Source: Microbispora bryophytorum (lineage in GTDB: Bacteria; Actinomycetota; Actinomycetes; Streptosporangiales; Streptosporangiaceae). Taken from it: a stretch of DNA of 64,000 nucleotides. Location of the stretch: NCBI RefSeq assembly GCF_006874465.1, contig NZ_VIRL01000001.1, positions 310,001 to 374,000 on the forward strand, given 5' to 3'. Shown here in pieces: positions 27,126-37,913 of this stretch. Numbering within the stretch: the first letter of the stretch is position 1; each line of letters starts with the position of its first letter. The notes beneath the pieces were generated by a model, which saw only the letters and a program-made list of their open reading frames with translations, made no database searches and had not been told where the DNA came from. The position numbers and the translations under genes are program-made.

Positions 27126-27647
27126 TCAGGTGCGGCTCACGTGGACCAGCCGTCCGGTGCCGGGGACGACGTCCTCCCACGGCACGTCCAGCTCGATCAC
27201 CGCGTACGCGCCGGGTGGGAAGCCGTCGACTCTGGTGCCGGTCAGGGCGGCGACGAGCTCGTGCACGCCCGGGTTGTGGCCGACGAGCACCACCGACGCG
27301 ATCTCGCCGTCCGTACGGCGCAGCACGCCGAGCAGGTCGTCGGGGTAGGCCTCGTAGATGTCACGTTCGATCTCAAGGGGGGCGTCGAGGCCGAGCAGCT
27401 CGGCGGTCCTGCGGGTGCGGACCGACGGCGAGCACAGGACGAGCGCCGAGGTGGGCCCTGCGGTGAGCCCTGTGGTGAGCCCTGTGGTGAGCCCTGTGGT
27501 GAGCCCGGGGACGATTCGCCGGATTTCCTCCCCGGCCGCCCGGGCGTCCCGTTCACCGCCGGCAGTGAGCGGACGTTCGCCGTCCGGAAGGCCGGGCGCG
27601 TGACCGGCCTTGGCGTGCCTGACCACGACGAGCGTCCGGGCGCTCAC
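27126..27647 (-). CDS. SixA-like histidine phosphatase
   Basis: 173 residues. RHAKA near the N-terminus carries the catalytic His; the second His lies in LVGHNPGVHELV. SixA removes phosphate from phospho-His proteins; other small members act on metabolites. Residues about 47-66 contain an expanded LTTG tetrapeptide repeat (12-bp DNA unit), likely a surface loop. GTG 27647 overlaps the stop of a tiny upstream membrane-peptide gene by 4 bp. Confidence 0.88.
   Translation of the reverse strand: MSARTLVVVRHAKAGHAPGLPDGERPLTAGGERDARAAGEEIRRIVPGLTTGLTTGLTTGLTAGPTSALVLCSPSVRTRRTAELLGLDAPLEIERDIYEAYPDDLLGVLRRTDGEIASVVLVGHNPGVHELVAALTGTRVDGFPPGAYAVIELDVPWEDVVPGTGRLVHVSRT
27451..27510. repeat. 12-bp in-frame tandem repeat, 5 copies
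   Basis: Units of type GTGAGCCCTGTG at 27451, 27463, 27475, 27487 and 27499 (outer ones degenerate). They encode LTTG repeats in the SixA-like protein. Confidence 0.9.
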
Positions 27648-27745
27648 GGCATGGCCCAGACAGCGAGACCCACGATCACGGCGATCATCACCGCCATGGT
27701 CAGCAGGATCAGCGCCAGCGTCCTGCCCCCGTTCGGCTTGTCCAT
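27644..27745 (-). CDS. 33-residue single-span membrane peptide
   Basis: ATG 27745 reads MDKPNGGRTLALILL and continues as one hydrophobic helix to GLAVWAMP and stop. It has short polar ends and about 22 membrane residues. The stop overlaps the SixA-like GTG (GTGA), the coupling pattern used elsewhere in this window. The Shine-Dalgarno is weak. It may be a small membrane regulator or just a coupling leader. Confidence 0.5.
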   Translation of the reverse strand: MDKPNGGRTLALILLTMAVMIAVIVGLAVWAMP

Positions 27746-27763
27746 AAGTGCTCAGTGTATGGA

Positions 27764-27796
27764 GAAGGTCCCCCGCTCCACGAGCGAGGGACCTTC
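27764..27796 (-). terminator. Terminator after the proton pyrophosphatase gene
   Basis: GAAGGTCCC (27764-27772) pairs with GGGACCTTC (27788-27796), with CGCTC/GAGCG continuing inside after one mismatch. It is 21 bp past the hppA stop. Confidence 0.75.
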
Positions 27797-27816
27797 GGGC
27801 CGTGGTGCGGGCCGCG

Positions 27817-30150
<2,334 letters not shown>

Positions 30151-30485
30151 CCGTCCTCCTCGGCCAGACGGGGTTTCGGTCCTGCCCGGACGGCGCCGAC
30201 GATCCGACTGGCCGTGCGGCGCACTTCCGGGCGGTTGGCAAGTGCCGCTTCCGGTTGCATCCGCAATACCTTGGCCGGTGCCGGGAGTCTACGCAGCGAT
30301 GCCACGGATATGAAGGCCCTCGTGCCTCGCAATCGAGGCGGCGTCCAGTAATGAGCGAACATTTGCGGCGCTATGAAGGTGGTTTGACCAGCACAGTCAG
30401 GGGCACGGCGGCAAGGGTCGCCCTGGTTACGGTACTCCCTTGTCCTTAGTTTCGGTCTCCCCGAAATTAGGCTGGGCACAGCAAA
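30151..30485. other. Upstream region of the pyrophosphatase gene
   Basis: About 335 bp without a supported gene. It contains TTTCGG-N5-CCGAAA (30450-30466), a small inverted repeat in AT-rich surroundings that could belong to the promoter. Confidence 0.4.
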
Positions 30486-30520
30486 AGATCGAGTGTCACG
30501 CTGGGGGCGACACTCGATCT
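30486..30520 (-). terminator. Long-stem terminator of the bldG-like operon
   Basis: Perfect 12-bp stem AGATCGAGTGTC (30486-30497) with GACACTCGATCT (30509-30520). On the minus strand it is followed by TTTTGC. It lies 220 bp past the anti-sigma gene stop, implying a long 3' UTR. Confidence 0.75.
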
Positions 30521-30589
30521 GCTCGAAGTCTCCCCTCGAAGACCTCGCGCCAAAGGGGCGTCGGAGTCGTCGGGGGTCCTTGAAGGTCC

Positions 30590-30740
30590 TCCTCGGATGC
30601 CCCCGGGAGGCTCCGAAGGCTCTGGGGGCCGTCTTCGGAGGCTGAGGGACATCTGGCAAGGCTCAGGGATCTCTTGGGAGGCTCCTGATCTCTTCGGAGG
30701 TCCTTTTGATCTCCTCGGAGGTTCTCGGAGGCTCCCGGAG
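30590..30740. repeat. Degenerate GGAGGCTC/CTTCGGAGG repeats in the 3' UTR of the anti-sigma gene
   Basis: Words such as TCGGAGGT, GGGAGGCTC and GATCTC recur at about 15-22 bp spacing between the anti-sigma stop and the terminator. Imperfect, no coding potential seen. Confidence 0.5.
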
Positions 30741-30741
30741 G

Positions 30742-31170
30742 TCAGAGGGCGGCGATGCCGTGGGGCGACGCGGGCCAGCTCATGCGGATGCGCATGCCCT
30801 TCGGCCCGGGGAGCACCTCGACGTCGTCGGCCAGTCCCGCGATCACCGCGATGCCCAGGTTGTCCATCTCGGGCATGAGGCTGCCGTCCGCCTCCAGCAC
30901 CTGGGGCGTCACGTCCTCACCCGGGGCGGCGTCGGTGACCGTTACCTCGAAACGCCCCGCGTCGTCGCGTAACTCGATGCGAACCGGCTCCCCCGGGCAG
31001 TGGAGGCGGTGCGCCTCCACAGCCCGCGAGCACGCCTCTCCGACGGCGAGCCGCACCTCGTCCAGGATCGCCTCCGCCACTCCCGTGCGCCGGGCGATGG
31101 CCGTGGCGACCAGCCGTGCCGTACGCACGTGGGCGGGCAGAGCGCTGAACGTCAGCTCGACGGTGGCCAT
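30742..31170 (-). CDS. RsbW-like anti-sigma factor / serine kinase (ATP-binding)
   Basis: 142 residues, HATPase_c_2 domain. N-box-like LDEVRLAVGEACSRAVEAH, ATP-lid region FEVTVTDAAPGEDV, and MDNLGIAVIAGLADDVEV. It lies 19 bp after the BldG-like gene. In Streptomyces the equivalent protein phosphorylates and is sequestered by BldG. Sigma targets cannot be read here. Confidence 0.88.
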   Translation of the reverse strand: MATVELTFSALPAHVRTARLVATAIARRTGVAEAILDEVRLAVGEACSRAVEAHRLHCPGEPVRIELRDDAGRFEVTVTDAAPGEDVTPQVLEADGSLMPEMDNLGIAVIAGLADDVEVLPGPKGMRIRMSWPASPHGIAAL

Positions 31171-31189
31171 GTGGCTGAATCCTCGACCG

Positions 31190-31540
31190 TCACTTGTCCC
31201 GGCCGTGGGCTTCCTTGGCCTCCTCGACCGAGGCGTAGATCCCGAAGACCTTCGTCAAACCGGTGATACGGAAGATCTTCAGGATGCGCTCCTGTGTGCA
31301 GACGAGCTCCAGGGAGCCGTCGTGCGCCCGCACCCGCTTGAGGCCGCCGACCAGCACGCCAAGGCCGGTCGAGTCGAGGAAGTCCACCTTCTCCATGTTC
31401 ACGAGCAGGTGGAAGTTGCCCTTGTTGACCAGGTCGATCAGCAGCTCACGCAGTCGGGGCGCGGTGTAGACGTCGATCTCACCCTCGACATCGACGATGG
31501 TGAGATTGTCCTCGGAATGGTGGTCCAACTTCAGATCCAC
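31190..31540 (-). CDS. bldG: BldG-like anti-anti-sigma factor (STAS)
   Basis: 116 residues, single STAS domain. Phospho-acceptor S57 lies in [19 protein letters not shown]. The C-terminal [15 protein letters not shown] is very like Streptomyces BldG, needed there for aerial growth and antibiotic production. GTG 31540 has GGAGG upstream. Its neighbours (anti-sigma kinase, H+-pyrophosphatase, DUF1998 helicase) match the Streptomyces order from memory, supporting orthology. Confidence 0.88.
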   Translation of the reverse strand: MDLKLDHHSEDNLTIVDVEGEIDVYTAPRLRELLIDLVNKGNFHLLVNMEKVDFLDSTGLGVLVGGLKRVRAHDGSLELVCTQERILKIFRITGLTKVFGIYASVEEAKEAHGRDK

Positions 31541-31685
31541 AGATCCTCCAGCGCCTTACTTGCGTAGGTCTCGATACAGGTCATGCATCCTGGTAGTCCA
31601 GAGGCACGACCCGATGCGCGGCATTCAACCACGCTACGACTCCGTGTCTATACGAAATCACGACTCCGGGCGACTCTCCCCGCAG

Positions 31686-34232
31686 ATGCCAAACTGGAAA
31701 CCAGTGACTCCGACTTCTTCGTCCTCTGCCCGAACAGGCGACCTTCTCACCCGTCTGCTCGCCGTTCCCGCACGCCGGGGGCGCGTGACTCACGTGGAGC
31801 ATGTTCCAGCACGTCAGGCAGGTGAGACACGGTGGCCGGAATGGGCCCCTGATCTGCTGGTCTCGCGGCTGCGCGCACAGGGGGTCTCCGGCCTGTGGGA
31901 ACACCAGCTTATGGCCGCCGAGCTGGTTAAACGTGGCCAAAACGTGATCATTGCCACAGGAACCGCGTCCGGAAAATCCCTGGCCTACCTGGTGCCGGCC
32001 GTCACGGAGATCTTCTCCGGTGGCACCGTGCTGTATCTCACCCCGACCAAGGCGCTCGCCGCCGACCAGCTCAGGGCCCTGCGCACGCTGCGGCTGACGC
32101 AGGTGCGCGCCGCGACCTACGACGGCGACACACCGCCCGAGGAACGCCGATGGGTCCGCCAGAACGCCAACTACGTGCTGACCAACCCGGACATGCTGCA
32201 CAGGTCGATCCTGCCCCGGCACTCGTCCTGGTCGTCATTCTGGCGACGGCTGCAGTTGGTGGTCGTGGACGAGTGCCATGGCTACCGGGGCGTCTTCGGC
32301 TCCCACGTCGCCCAGATCCTGCGCCGGCTGCGCCGGGTCGCCGCCAGGTACGGCTCCTCCCCGGTGTTCCTGCTGGCGTCGGCCACCGCGAGCGACCCCG
32401 CCGCCGCGGGAGTGCGTCTGACCGGCCTTGAAATGGCCGAGGTGACCACGGACGCCTCTCCCAGGGGTTCGACCACCTTCGCCCTGTGGGAGCCGCCCCT
32501 GACCGATTTACGCGGGGAGAGCGGGGCCCCGGTCCGCCGTACGGCCACGGCCGAGGCGGCCGACCTCCTGGCGGACCTCGTGATCGAGGACGTGCGCACT
32601 CTCGCGTTCGTCCGCTCCCGCCGCGCCGCGGAGGCCGTGGCCCTCACCGCCCGCCGCACCTTGGAGGAGGTCGAGGCCCTTCTCGACGAGGAGCCCGTGC
32701 CGTACGGGGAGTACGCCGAGGGCGGGCCGGAGGAAGTGAGCGGACCGGACGACGGCGGAGCTCTTCGCGACGCCTTCGGCGGCGTTCCGGACGAGGCCCT
32801 CGACGGAAACGGCGGGCGGGGGCGGTCCCCCGCGAAGGCCACGGAGGCCGGAGAGCCGGCTGAGATCGACGCGGGAGGCCGGACAGATCGCGGAGGAGGG
32901 CGGCTGTCCGACCGGGTGGCGGCCTACCGGGCGGGCTACCTGTCCGACGACCGGCGGGTGCTCGAAAAGGCCCTGCGCTCGGGCGAACTGACCGGCCTGG
33001 CCACCACCAACGCGCTCGAACTCGGTGTCGACGTCTCAGGTCTCGACGCGGTGCTCATCGCCGGATGGCCCGGCACCCGCGCATCGTTGTGGCAGCAGGC
33101 GGGCCGGGCCGGCCGCGCGGGCCAGGACGCGCTGGCCGTGCTGATCGCGCGGGACGACCCGCTCGACACCTACATCGTCCATCATCCGGAGGCGGTGTTC
33201 GGACGGCCGGTGGAGGCCATCGTCCTCGACCCCGACAACCCGTACGTGCTGGCGCCCCACCTGTGCGCCGCCGCCGCGGAGATCCCGCTCACCGAGGGCG
33301 ACGTGGAGATCTTCGGCCCGGCGGCCCGCGGCGTGCTCGACGACCTCGTGAGCCGGGGACTGCTGCGAAGGCGCTCCACGGGGTGGTTCTGGACGAGCCG
33401 GGACCGCGCGGCCGATCTGGCCGACATCCGTGGCTCGGGCGGCGCCCCGGTGCAGGTCGTGGAGGCGTCCACCGGCCGCCTGCTGGGCACGGTCGACGAG
33501 CCGTCGGCGCACACCATGGTCCATCACGGAGCCGTCTATCTGCACCAGAGCGAGACGTTCGTGGTCGACGTGCTCGATCTGGACGCGGGGGTCGCTTTGG
33601 TCACCGCCGCCGAACCGGACTACGCGACCTTCGCGCGGGACGTCACCGACATCCGGGTGATGGAGTCGCTGCGTTCGCGGCCCTTCGGGCCGGGGACCAT
33701 TCACTTCGGCTCGGTGGAGGTCACCCGGCAGGTCGTCTCGTACCTCAAACGGCGCGCCCAGACCGGGGAGGTCCTCGGCGAGGAGCCCCTCGACCTGCCG
33801 CCGCGCACGCTCTGCACACGTGCGGTCTGGTGGACCCTGCCCACGCCCGCACTCGCCGAGCTCATCGAGCCCGGACACCCCGCGGATCTCGGCGGGGCGG
33901 CGCACGCGGCCGAGCACGCCTCGATCGGCCTGCTGCCCCTGTTCGCCACCTGCGACCGCTGGGACATCGGCGGCGTGTCCACCGAACTCCACCCCGACAC
34001 GGGTCTGCTCACGGTCTTCGTCTACGACGGCCACGACGGAGGCGCGGGCTTCGCCGAGCGCGGGTACGCCCGGGCGTCCGACTGGCTGACGGCGACGCGG
34101 GAGGCGATCGCCTCGTGCGAATGCGAACGCGGTTGTCCGTCCTGCATCCAGTCCCCCAAGTGCGGAAACGGCAACGAGCCGCTCGACAAGGCCGGGGCGA
34201 TCCGCCTCCTCGACATCCTCCTGCGCGCCTGA
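31686..34232 (+). CDS. DEAD/DEAH helicase with C-terminal DUF1998 Zn-binding domain
   Basis: About 848 residues, superfamily 2. Walker A GTASGKS, TPTKALAADQ, DECH, SAT motif LLASATASDP, motif V/VI TTNALELGVDVSGLDAV and QQAGRAGRAG. An acidic Gly-rich insert sits between the RecA lobes. The C-terminal CECERGCPSCIQSPKCGN Cys cluster is the DUF1998/YprA (MrfA-like) mark; MrfA helps excise mitomycin damage. ATG 31686 is chosen as the first plausible start clear of the divergent bldG promoter; the frame is open from 31497. Confidence 0.88.
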   Translation: MPNWKPVTPTSSSSARTGDLLTRLLAVPARRGRVTHVEHVPARQAGETRWPEWAPDLLVSRLRAQGVSGLWEHQLMAAELVKRGQNVIIATGTASGKSLAYLVPAVTEIFSGGTVLYLTPTKALAADQLRALRTLRLTQVRAATYDGDTPPEERRWVRQNANYVLTNPDMLHRSILPRHSSWSSFWRRLQLVVVDECHGYRGVFGSHVAQILRRLRRVAARYGSSPVFLLASATASDPAAAGVRLTGLEMAEVTTDASPRGSTTFALWEPPLTDLRGESGAPVRRTATAEAADLLADLVIEDVRTLAFVRSRRAAEAVALTARRTLEEVEALLDEEPVPYGEYAEGGPEEVSGPDDGGALRDAFGGVPDEALDGNGGRGRSPAKATEAGEPAEIDAGGRTDRGGGRLSDRVAAYRAGYLSDDRRVLEKALRSGELTGLATTNALELGVDVSGLDAVLIAGWPGTRASLWQQAGRAGRAGQDALAVLIARDDPLDTYIVHHPEAVFGRPVEAIVLDPDNPYVLAPHLCAAAAEIPLTEGDVEIFGPAARGVLDDLVSRGLLRRRSTGWFWTSRDRAADLADIRGSGGAPVQVVEASTGRLLGTVDEPSAHTMVHHGAVYLHQSETFVVDVLDLDAGVALVTAAEPDYATFARDVTDIRVMESLRSRPFGPGTIHFGSVEVTRQVVSYLKRRAQTGEVLGEEPLDLPPRTLCTRAVWWTLPTPALAELIEPGHPADLGGAAHAAEHASIGLLPLFATCDRWDIGGVSTELHPDTGLLTVFVYDGHDGGAGFAERGYARASDWLTATREAIASCECERGCPSCIQSPKCGNGNEPLDKAGAIRLLDILLRA

Positions 34233-34466
34233 TCCGGCTGAACACCCGATCCGGCGCGCGGAACGTCAGGCCGGCTACGGGCCCCTCCCGACAGGCGGGC
34301 AGGCGGGCAGGCGTGCGCCCTCATCCCACCGCCCCGCGAGCCGGACGGAGGCAGGCCGGACGGAGGCAGGCCGGACACCTGCGAGCCGAACAAAGGGAGG
34401 CCGAACAGAGGCAGACGGAGCGGGCAGGCGCCGCAGGCACAAGTCCCTTGTGGGGAAACACGGGTC
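34233..34466. other. Intergenic, GGACGGAGGCAGGCC-type repeats
   Basis: No gene seen. Two near-identical GGACGGAGGCAGGCC units near 34346-34375 and related GGAGGC words follow. It leads into the 20-bp array at 34467. Confidence 0.5.
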
Positions 34467-34546
34467 CCATGCCGGGACCACCCGGCCCATGCTGGGACCA
34501 CCCGGCCAATGCTGGGACCACCCGGCCCTTGCCGGGACCACGCGGC
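34467..34546. repeat. 20-bp tandem array, 4 copies, just after a stop codon
   Basis: Units of type CCATGCTGGGACCACCCGGC at 34467, 34487, 34507 and 34527. They lie 2 bp beyond the stop (34549-34551) of the minus-strand surface protein gene. Confidence 0.92.
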
Positions 34547-34548
34547 CG

Positions 34549-36429
34549 TCAGAGGTCGGGCCGGCGGGCGGAGCGGAGGCTCTCGTCGTCCTCCGTCCAG
34601 ACGTCCGGCTCGGGCTGCCGAAGCGGCCGTTCCGGCATCTGGCCGTTGATCGCCGCACCCGCAGGCCCCGCCGGCGCCCTACCCGCGAGCCTCGCCGGCG
34701 CCACAACCGCCGGCATCTGTCCGGGCAGCGCCCCCGAAGACGGCATCTCGCCGGTGGACCCGATGTCAGCGGTAGGGCCGATTTGCGCGGTTGCCGGCAG
34801 CGGCTCCTGCTGGTCCGGCCGGTCGAGGAAAGCAGCCGGCTCCTGATCGGACAACCTGGTCCCCGTACGCGTGTCCGTGGTCGCGCCCGCGCCCGTGTCG
34901 GCGATCACGCCCGCGTCTGTATCCGTGGTCGCGGCCATGCCCGTGTCCGTGGTCACGCCCGTGTCCGTATTCGAGGTCGTGGCCATGCCTGTAGTCGCGT
35001 CCACGCTCGCGTCTGTATCCGTCGTCGCGGCCACGCTCGCGCCCTTGATCACGCCCGCGTCTGTATTCGAGTTCGCGGACACGCTCGCGCCCGTGTCCGT
35101 GGTCGTGTCCTCGGTCGTCGGGGAGACGGCGCCCAGGCGGATCTCGGTGTCGGCCTCCGGATCCGGGAGATTCTCGCGGGCCTTCGGCCTGGCCAGGATC
35201 ACGGAGGGACGTCGTAGCGGCGCGTTCCCTCTGGCCTTCGCCGTGGCGGTGCCGCTGAACGCGGCCGCGCCGCTCGCCACCGTCGCAGCCTCGGGCGAGG
35301 CGCCTGTCCTTCCTGTCACCGGCTGCGGCTGCGAGCTCCCGGATCGTCCCTCACCCGCGCTGTCGCTCGTCAGGCCCTTGCGCCGCAGCCAGGCGCCCAG
35401 ATTCGCGCCCGTGAGCAGCAGGACGACGGCAAGCGCGACGTACACGCCGAAGCTCAGCCCGCCGAGCGGCAGGAAAGAGGACTGCGCCGTCATCTTCGGA
35501 TCGTCGGTCTTGTCCGGGGCGACCACCGGCTCGGTCTGGTCACTGCCACCGTTCGCCTGCGGCAGCGTGAGCTCGGTGTCCTTCGGCAGCTCGGTGTCCT
35601 TGGGCAGCGTGGCGTTCTGCGGCAGTGCCGGTTCCGCGTTCGGCACGGCGGTGGACCGATGCGTCTTCGGAGTTTCGGCGGCGCGCGACTTGCCCACCGA
35701 CTGGGCGGCCGGTTTCCGCGACGGAGACGGAGATGGGCTCGCGGACGCCTTCGGGGCGGGAACGGTCACGTACGCGGCCGCGGACCGTTGAGATGCCACG
35801 GAGCCGCCGGTGCCGTCCGATCGGAACGCGCGAACGGAGACGTCCACCTTCTGTCCACCCATACCGGCCGGAAGCGCGAGGCTCGTCTGACAGGTGGAAC
35901 CGGAGCAGGCGGAGTCGGCGGACATGGACCAGGACTTGCCGGCCTTGACCGAGGTGATCTCGTACGACTGCAGATCGGGCTCTGCGCCCTTCGCCCAGCC
36001 GACCAGGATCGTCGAGGGGTTCTTGAGCCGTGCCTCGACCCCTGAGGGAGCCTCCGGCGGACGGCTGAGCACGAAGGTGGAGGTGGCGTAGGTCTTGTGT
36101 GTGACCTCACCGAACAAACTGACCGTGAGTGTGCCGTTGGGGGCGTCGCGGGGGTCGAAGGATCCGCTGATCGTCTGGTTCGCGCCGCCGGACGCGATCT
36201 TCTGCCGGGATACGGAGGGGCCTTCGACGTACAGGGCCATGCTGATCTGGTACCAGTCCGTCTTCGCGGAGACGGCGACCGCACCGGATGACTTGACGAC
36301 CTCCCCGTCCGCGGGGGACAGGATCTCGGCGTCGGCCGCGTTCGCGGGTGTGACACCGATCATCGGCGTGGACGCCAGAGCCATCAGAACGATCATGGCC
36401 GTTGTGCCCAGCCGACGAACCCTGGTCAC
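34549..36429 (-). CDS. Large surface protein: signal peptide, Ig/FnIII-like ectodomain, TM, Thr/Asp-repeat tail
   Basis: 626 residues. GTG 36429 (AAGGGA upstream) gives a clean Sec signal peptide ending ANAA. The ectodomain (~35-235) has two beta-sandwich-like segments; the second (PEAPSGVEARLKNPSTILVG) is fibronectin type III-like. A Pro/Ser stalk precedes one transmembrane span (FGVYVALAVVLLLTGANLGA) with a basic stop-transfer. The remaining ~270 residues should be cytoplasmic and contain TDTG/TDTD repeats. It follows the Tad genes on the same strand. Function unknown; adhesion or envelope signalling is plausible. Confidence 0.8.
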   Translation of the reverse strand: MTRVRRLGTTAMIVLMALASTPMIGVTPANAADAEILSPADGEVVKSSGAVAVSAKTDWYQISMALYVEGPSVSRQKIASGGANQTISGSFDPRDAPNGTLTVSLFGEVTHKTYATSTFVLSRPPEAPSGVEARLKNPSTILVGWAKGAEPDLQSYEITSVKAGKSWSMSADSACSGSTCQTSLALPAGMGGQKVDVSVRAFRSDGTGGSVASQRSAAAYVTVPAPKASASPSPSPSRKPAAQSVGKSRAAETPKTHRSTAVPNAEPALPQNATLPKDTELPKDTELTLPQANGGSDQTEPVVAPDKTDDPKMTAQSSFLPLGGLSFGVYVALAVVLLLTGANLGAWLRRKGLTSDSAGEGRSGSSQPQPVTGRTGASPEAATVASGAAAFSGTATAKARGNAPLRRPSVILARPKARENLPDPEADTEIRLGAVSPTTEDTTTDTGASVSANSNTDAGVIKGASVAATTDTDASVDATTGMATTSNTDTGVTTDTGMAATTDTDAGVIADTGAGATTDTRTGTRLSDQEPAAFLDRPDQQEPLPATAQIGPTADIGSTGEMPSSGALPGQMPAVVAPARLAGRAPAGPAGAAINGQMPERPLRQPEPDVWTEDDESLRSARRPDL

Positions 36430-36721
36430 GACGTATCCCTTCGTGGAGAACCGTCCGCCCCCGGCCGCCTCGGCGGAACACGTACGGCGACTGAGAGTAC
36501 GCGGCACTTTACGCCAGCCGTCCACTCTTGGACCGAATGTCTAAGAAGTCGTGATTCTATTGCGACAGAAGTAGTCTCACATTGCGGAAGATCAGAAATA
36601 CGCCATTTGCCCGGTCGCGCCCGCAGCGGCCGGTAATACTCATCCCGGCTCGACGGGGGTCGGCGGCGGGATCTGCCGTGTCCTTCTCCGCCGGAATGAT
36701 CCGCCCGCCGCGACCACCCCC
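36430..36721. other. AT-richer intergenic region upstream of the surface protein
   Basis: Contains an AT-rich stretch near 36530-36610, the likely promoter zone of the minus-strand surface protein gene. No gene seen. Confidence 0.45.
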
Positions 36722-37111
36722 TCATGCGGCGGCGCCGACGGGACCGGCCGATGCGGAGGCGGTGGCCGTCGCGGGACCGAGGAGGGGGACCACGAACCGC
36801 ACCGCTACCGCGACCTCGGCGACACCGTCCGACAGCGAGCACGACCGCAGCGAAGCCCCGTTGGCGGCCGTGATCGCCTGGGCACGGTCACACGCCTCAT
36901 CCGGGACCGCCAGCGCCACGCGAGCGGCCCCGAGCGCGCCGAGGTCGGCGGCGCTCTGTGCCCGGTGCCGCGCGACGCGAGCGACACCCACCTGGACGGC
37001 CACCATCGCCACGGCCCAAACGGCGGTCATGAGGGCGATCGTCCAGATTGTCGCCGAGCCGCGCTCCTGACTGGAGCACGCTCCACCTTCGCATGCCTGA
37101 AATCTCCTCAT
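36722..37111 (-). CDS. TadE-like minor pseudopilin (Rv3654c family)
   Basis: About 129 residues. ERGSATIWTIALMTAVWAVAMVAVQVG is the N-terminal pilin-like helix typical of Rv3654c/TadE-like proteins, followed by RHRAQSAADLGALGAA. These are minor components of Tad pili. ATG 37111 with GAGGGCAGG is preferred; ATG 37126 is possible. It is separated from tadE by 311 bp holding a 15-bp repeat, unusually far for Tad genes. Confidence 0.82.
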   Translation of the reverse strand: MRRFQACEGGACSSQERGSATIWTIALMTAVWAVAMVAVQVGVARVARHRAQSAADLGALGAARVALAVPDEACDRAQAITAANGASLRSCSLSDGVAEVAVAVRFVVPLLGPATATASASAGPVGAAA

Positions 37112-37335
37112 TCTGCCTGCCCTCATGTCCGCGACGATCAGCCATGACACGTCCTGGCTGTTCGGAGTGGTCCCGGCGCTCAACCGGCTCCGGGCCCGTC
37201 CGGCGGCCGTGCTCACCCGACTCCCGCGGGATGTCCCGCCGGATGCACCGCTCCCGCGCCTGCCGGCCGGGAATGATTCCTCATTCGCGTGCCCCGCTCC
37301 CGCGATCCCCCGTTCCTCCCGCTCCTCCGGACTCA

Positions 37336-37390
37336 GGGCGACCGCGTTCAGTGCGACCGCGTTCAGTGCGACCGTGTTCAGTGCGACTGC
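37336..37390. repeat. 15-bp tandem repeat between tadE and its partner, 3.7 copies
   Basis: Units of type GTGCGACCGCGTTCA at 37336, 37351, 37366 and (partial) 37381. Confidence 0.9.
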
Positions 37391-37422
37391 CGGCCGCGTT
37401 CATATCGCTTCCGAACCGCTCG

Positions 37423-37884
37423 TCATTCGCGTCCGCCTGGTGCCGGAGCGACGAGGTCCGCCCGAGGCCCGCAGAGCGGGTCGCCTCCGCAACCCGCCGA
37501 CATCGCCGGAAGAACGCCGGGTTCGGTGGCGGAGACGGCGGCGGCCCGGAGGCGAGCAGGCGGGAGCGGCGATCTGAAGGGCGGCCGGACGGTCGCGACG
37601 ACCTCGACCCGGGTGGTGTCCGCTCCCACGCGAATGGACACCGTGGCACCCTCGGGAGCCAGTCGCAGGACCGCCGCGCTCACCTCCTCGGCCGCCTCGC
37701 CCCGTGCGGCGGCGCGTGCGCCGGCCCGGGCCGCGTCGACGCATCGCAGTTGCGCGCCCACGACCGTCACCGCCCACAGTGAGGCGATCAGCACGACCAC
37801 GAGGGCCGGAAGTGCGACAGCGGTCTCCGCGGTCACGGAGCCTCGCTCCCGCGGGGGCGGCACGTCCACCACCCGACGCGACAT
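37423..37884 (-). CDS. tadE: TadE-family minor pilin
   Basis: 153 residues. ERGSVTAETAVALPALVVVLIASLW is the TadE N-terminal helix with the conserved Glu at +5 of a prepilin-like site; QLRCVDAARAGARAAARGE follows. ATG 37884 is 29 bp after the pilin stop. It should assemble with the Flp pilin and TadE-like partner. Confidence 0.88.
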   Translation of the reverse strand: MSRRVVDVPPPRERGSVTAETAVALPALVVVLIASLWAVTVVGAQLRCVDAARAGARAAARGEAAEEVSAAVLRLAPEGATVSIRVGADTTRVEVVATVRPPFRSPLPPARLRAAAVSATEPGVLPAMSAGCGGDPLCGPRADLVAPAPGGRE

Positions 37885-37913
37885 CCAGGCACAGCAGCGC
37901 ACCACCGCAGGCC

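Noticed and set aside
25258-27348. 696-codon plus-strand frame opposite the FUSC gene
   Set aside because: Antisense shadow; the minus-strand product has clear membrane helices and FUSC motifs.
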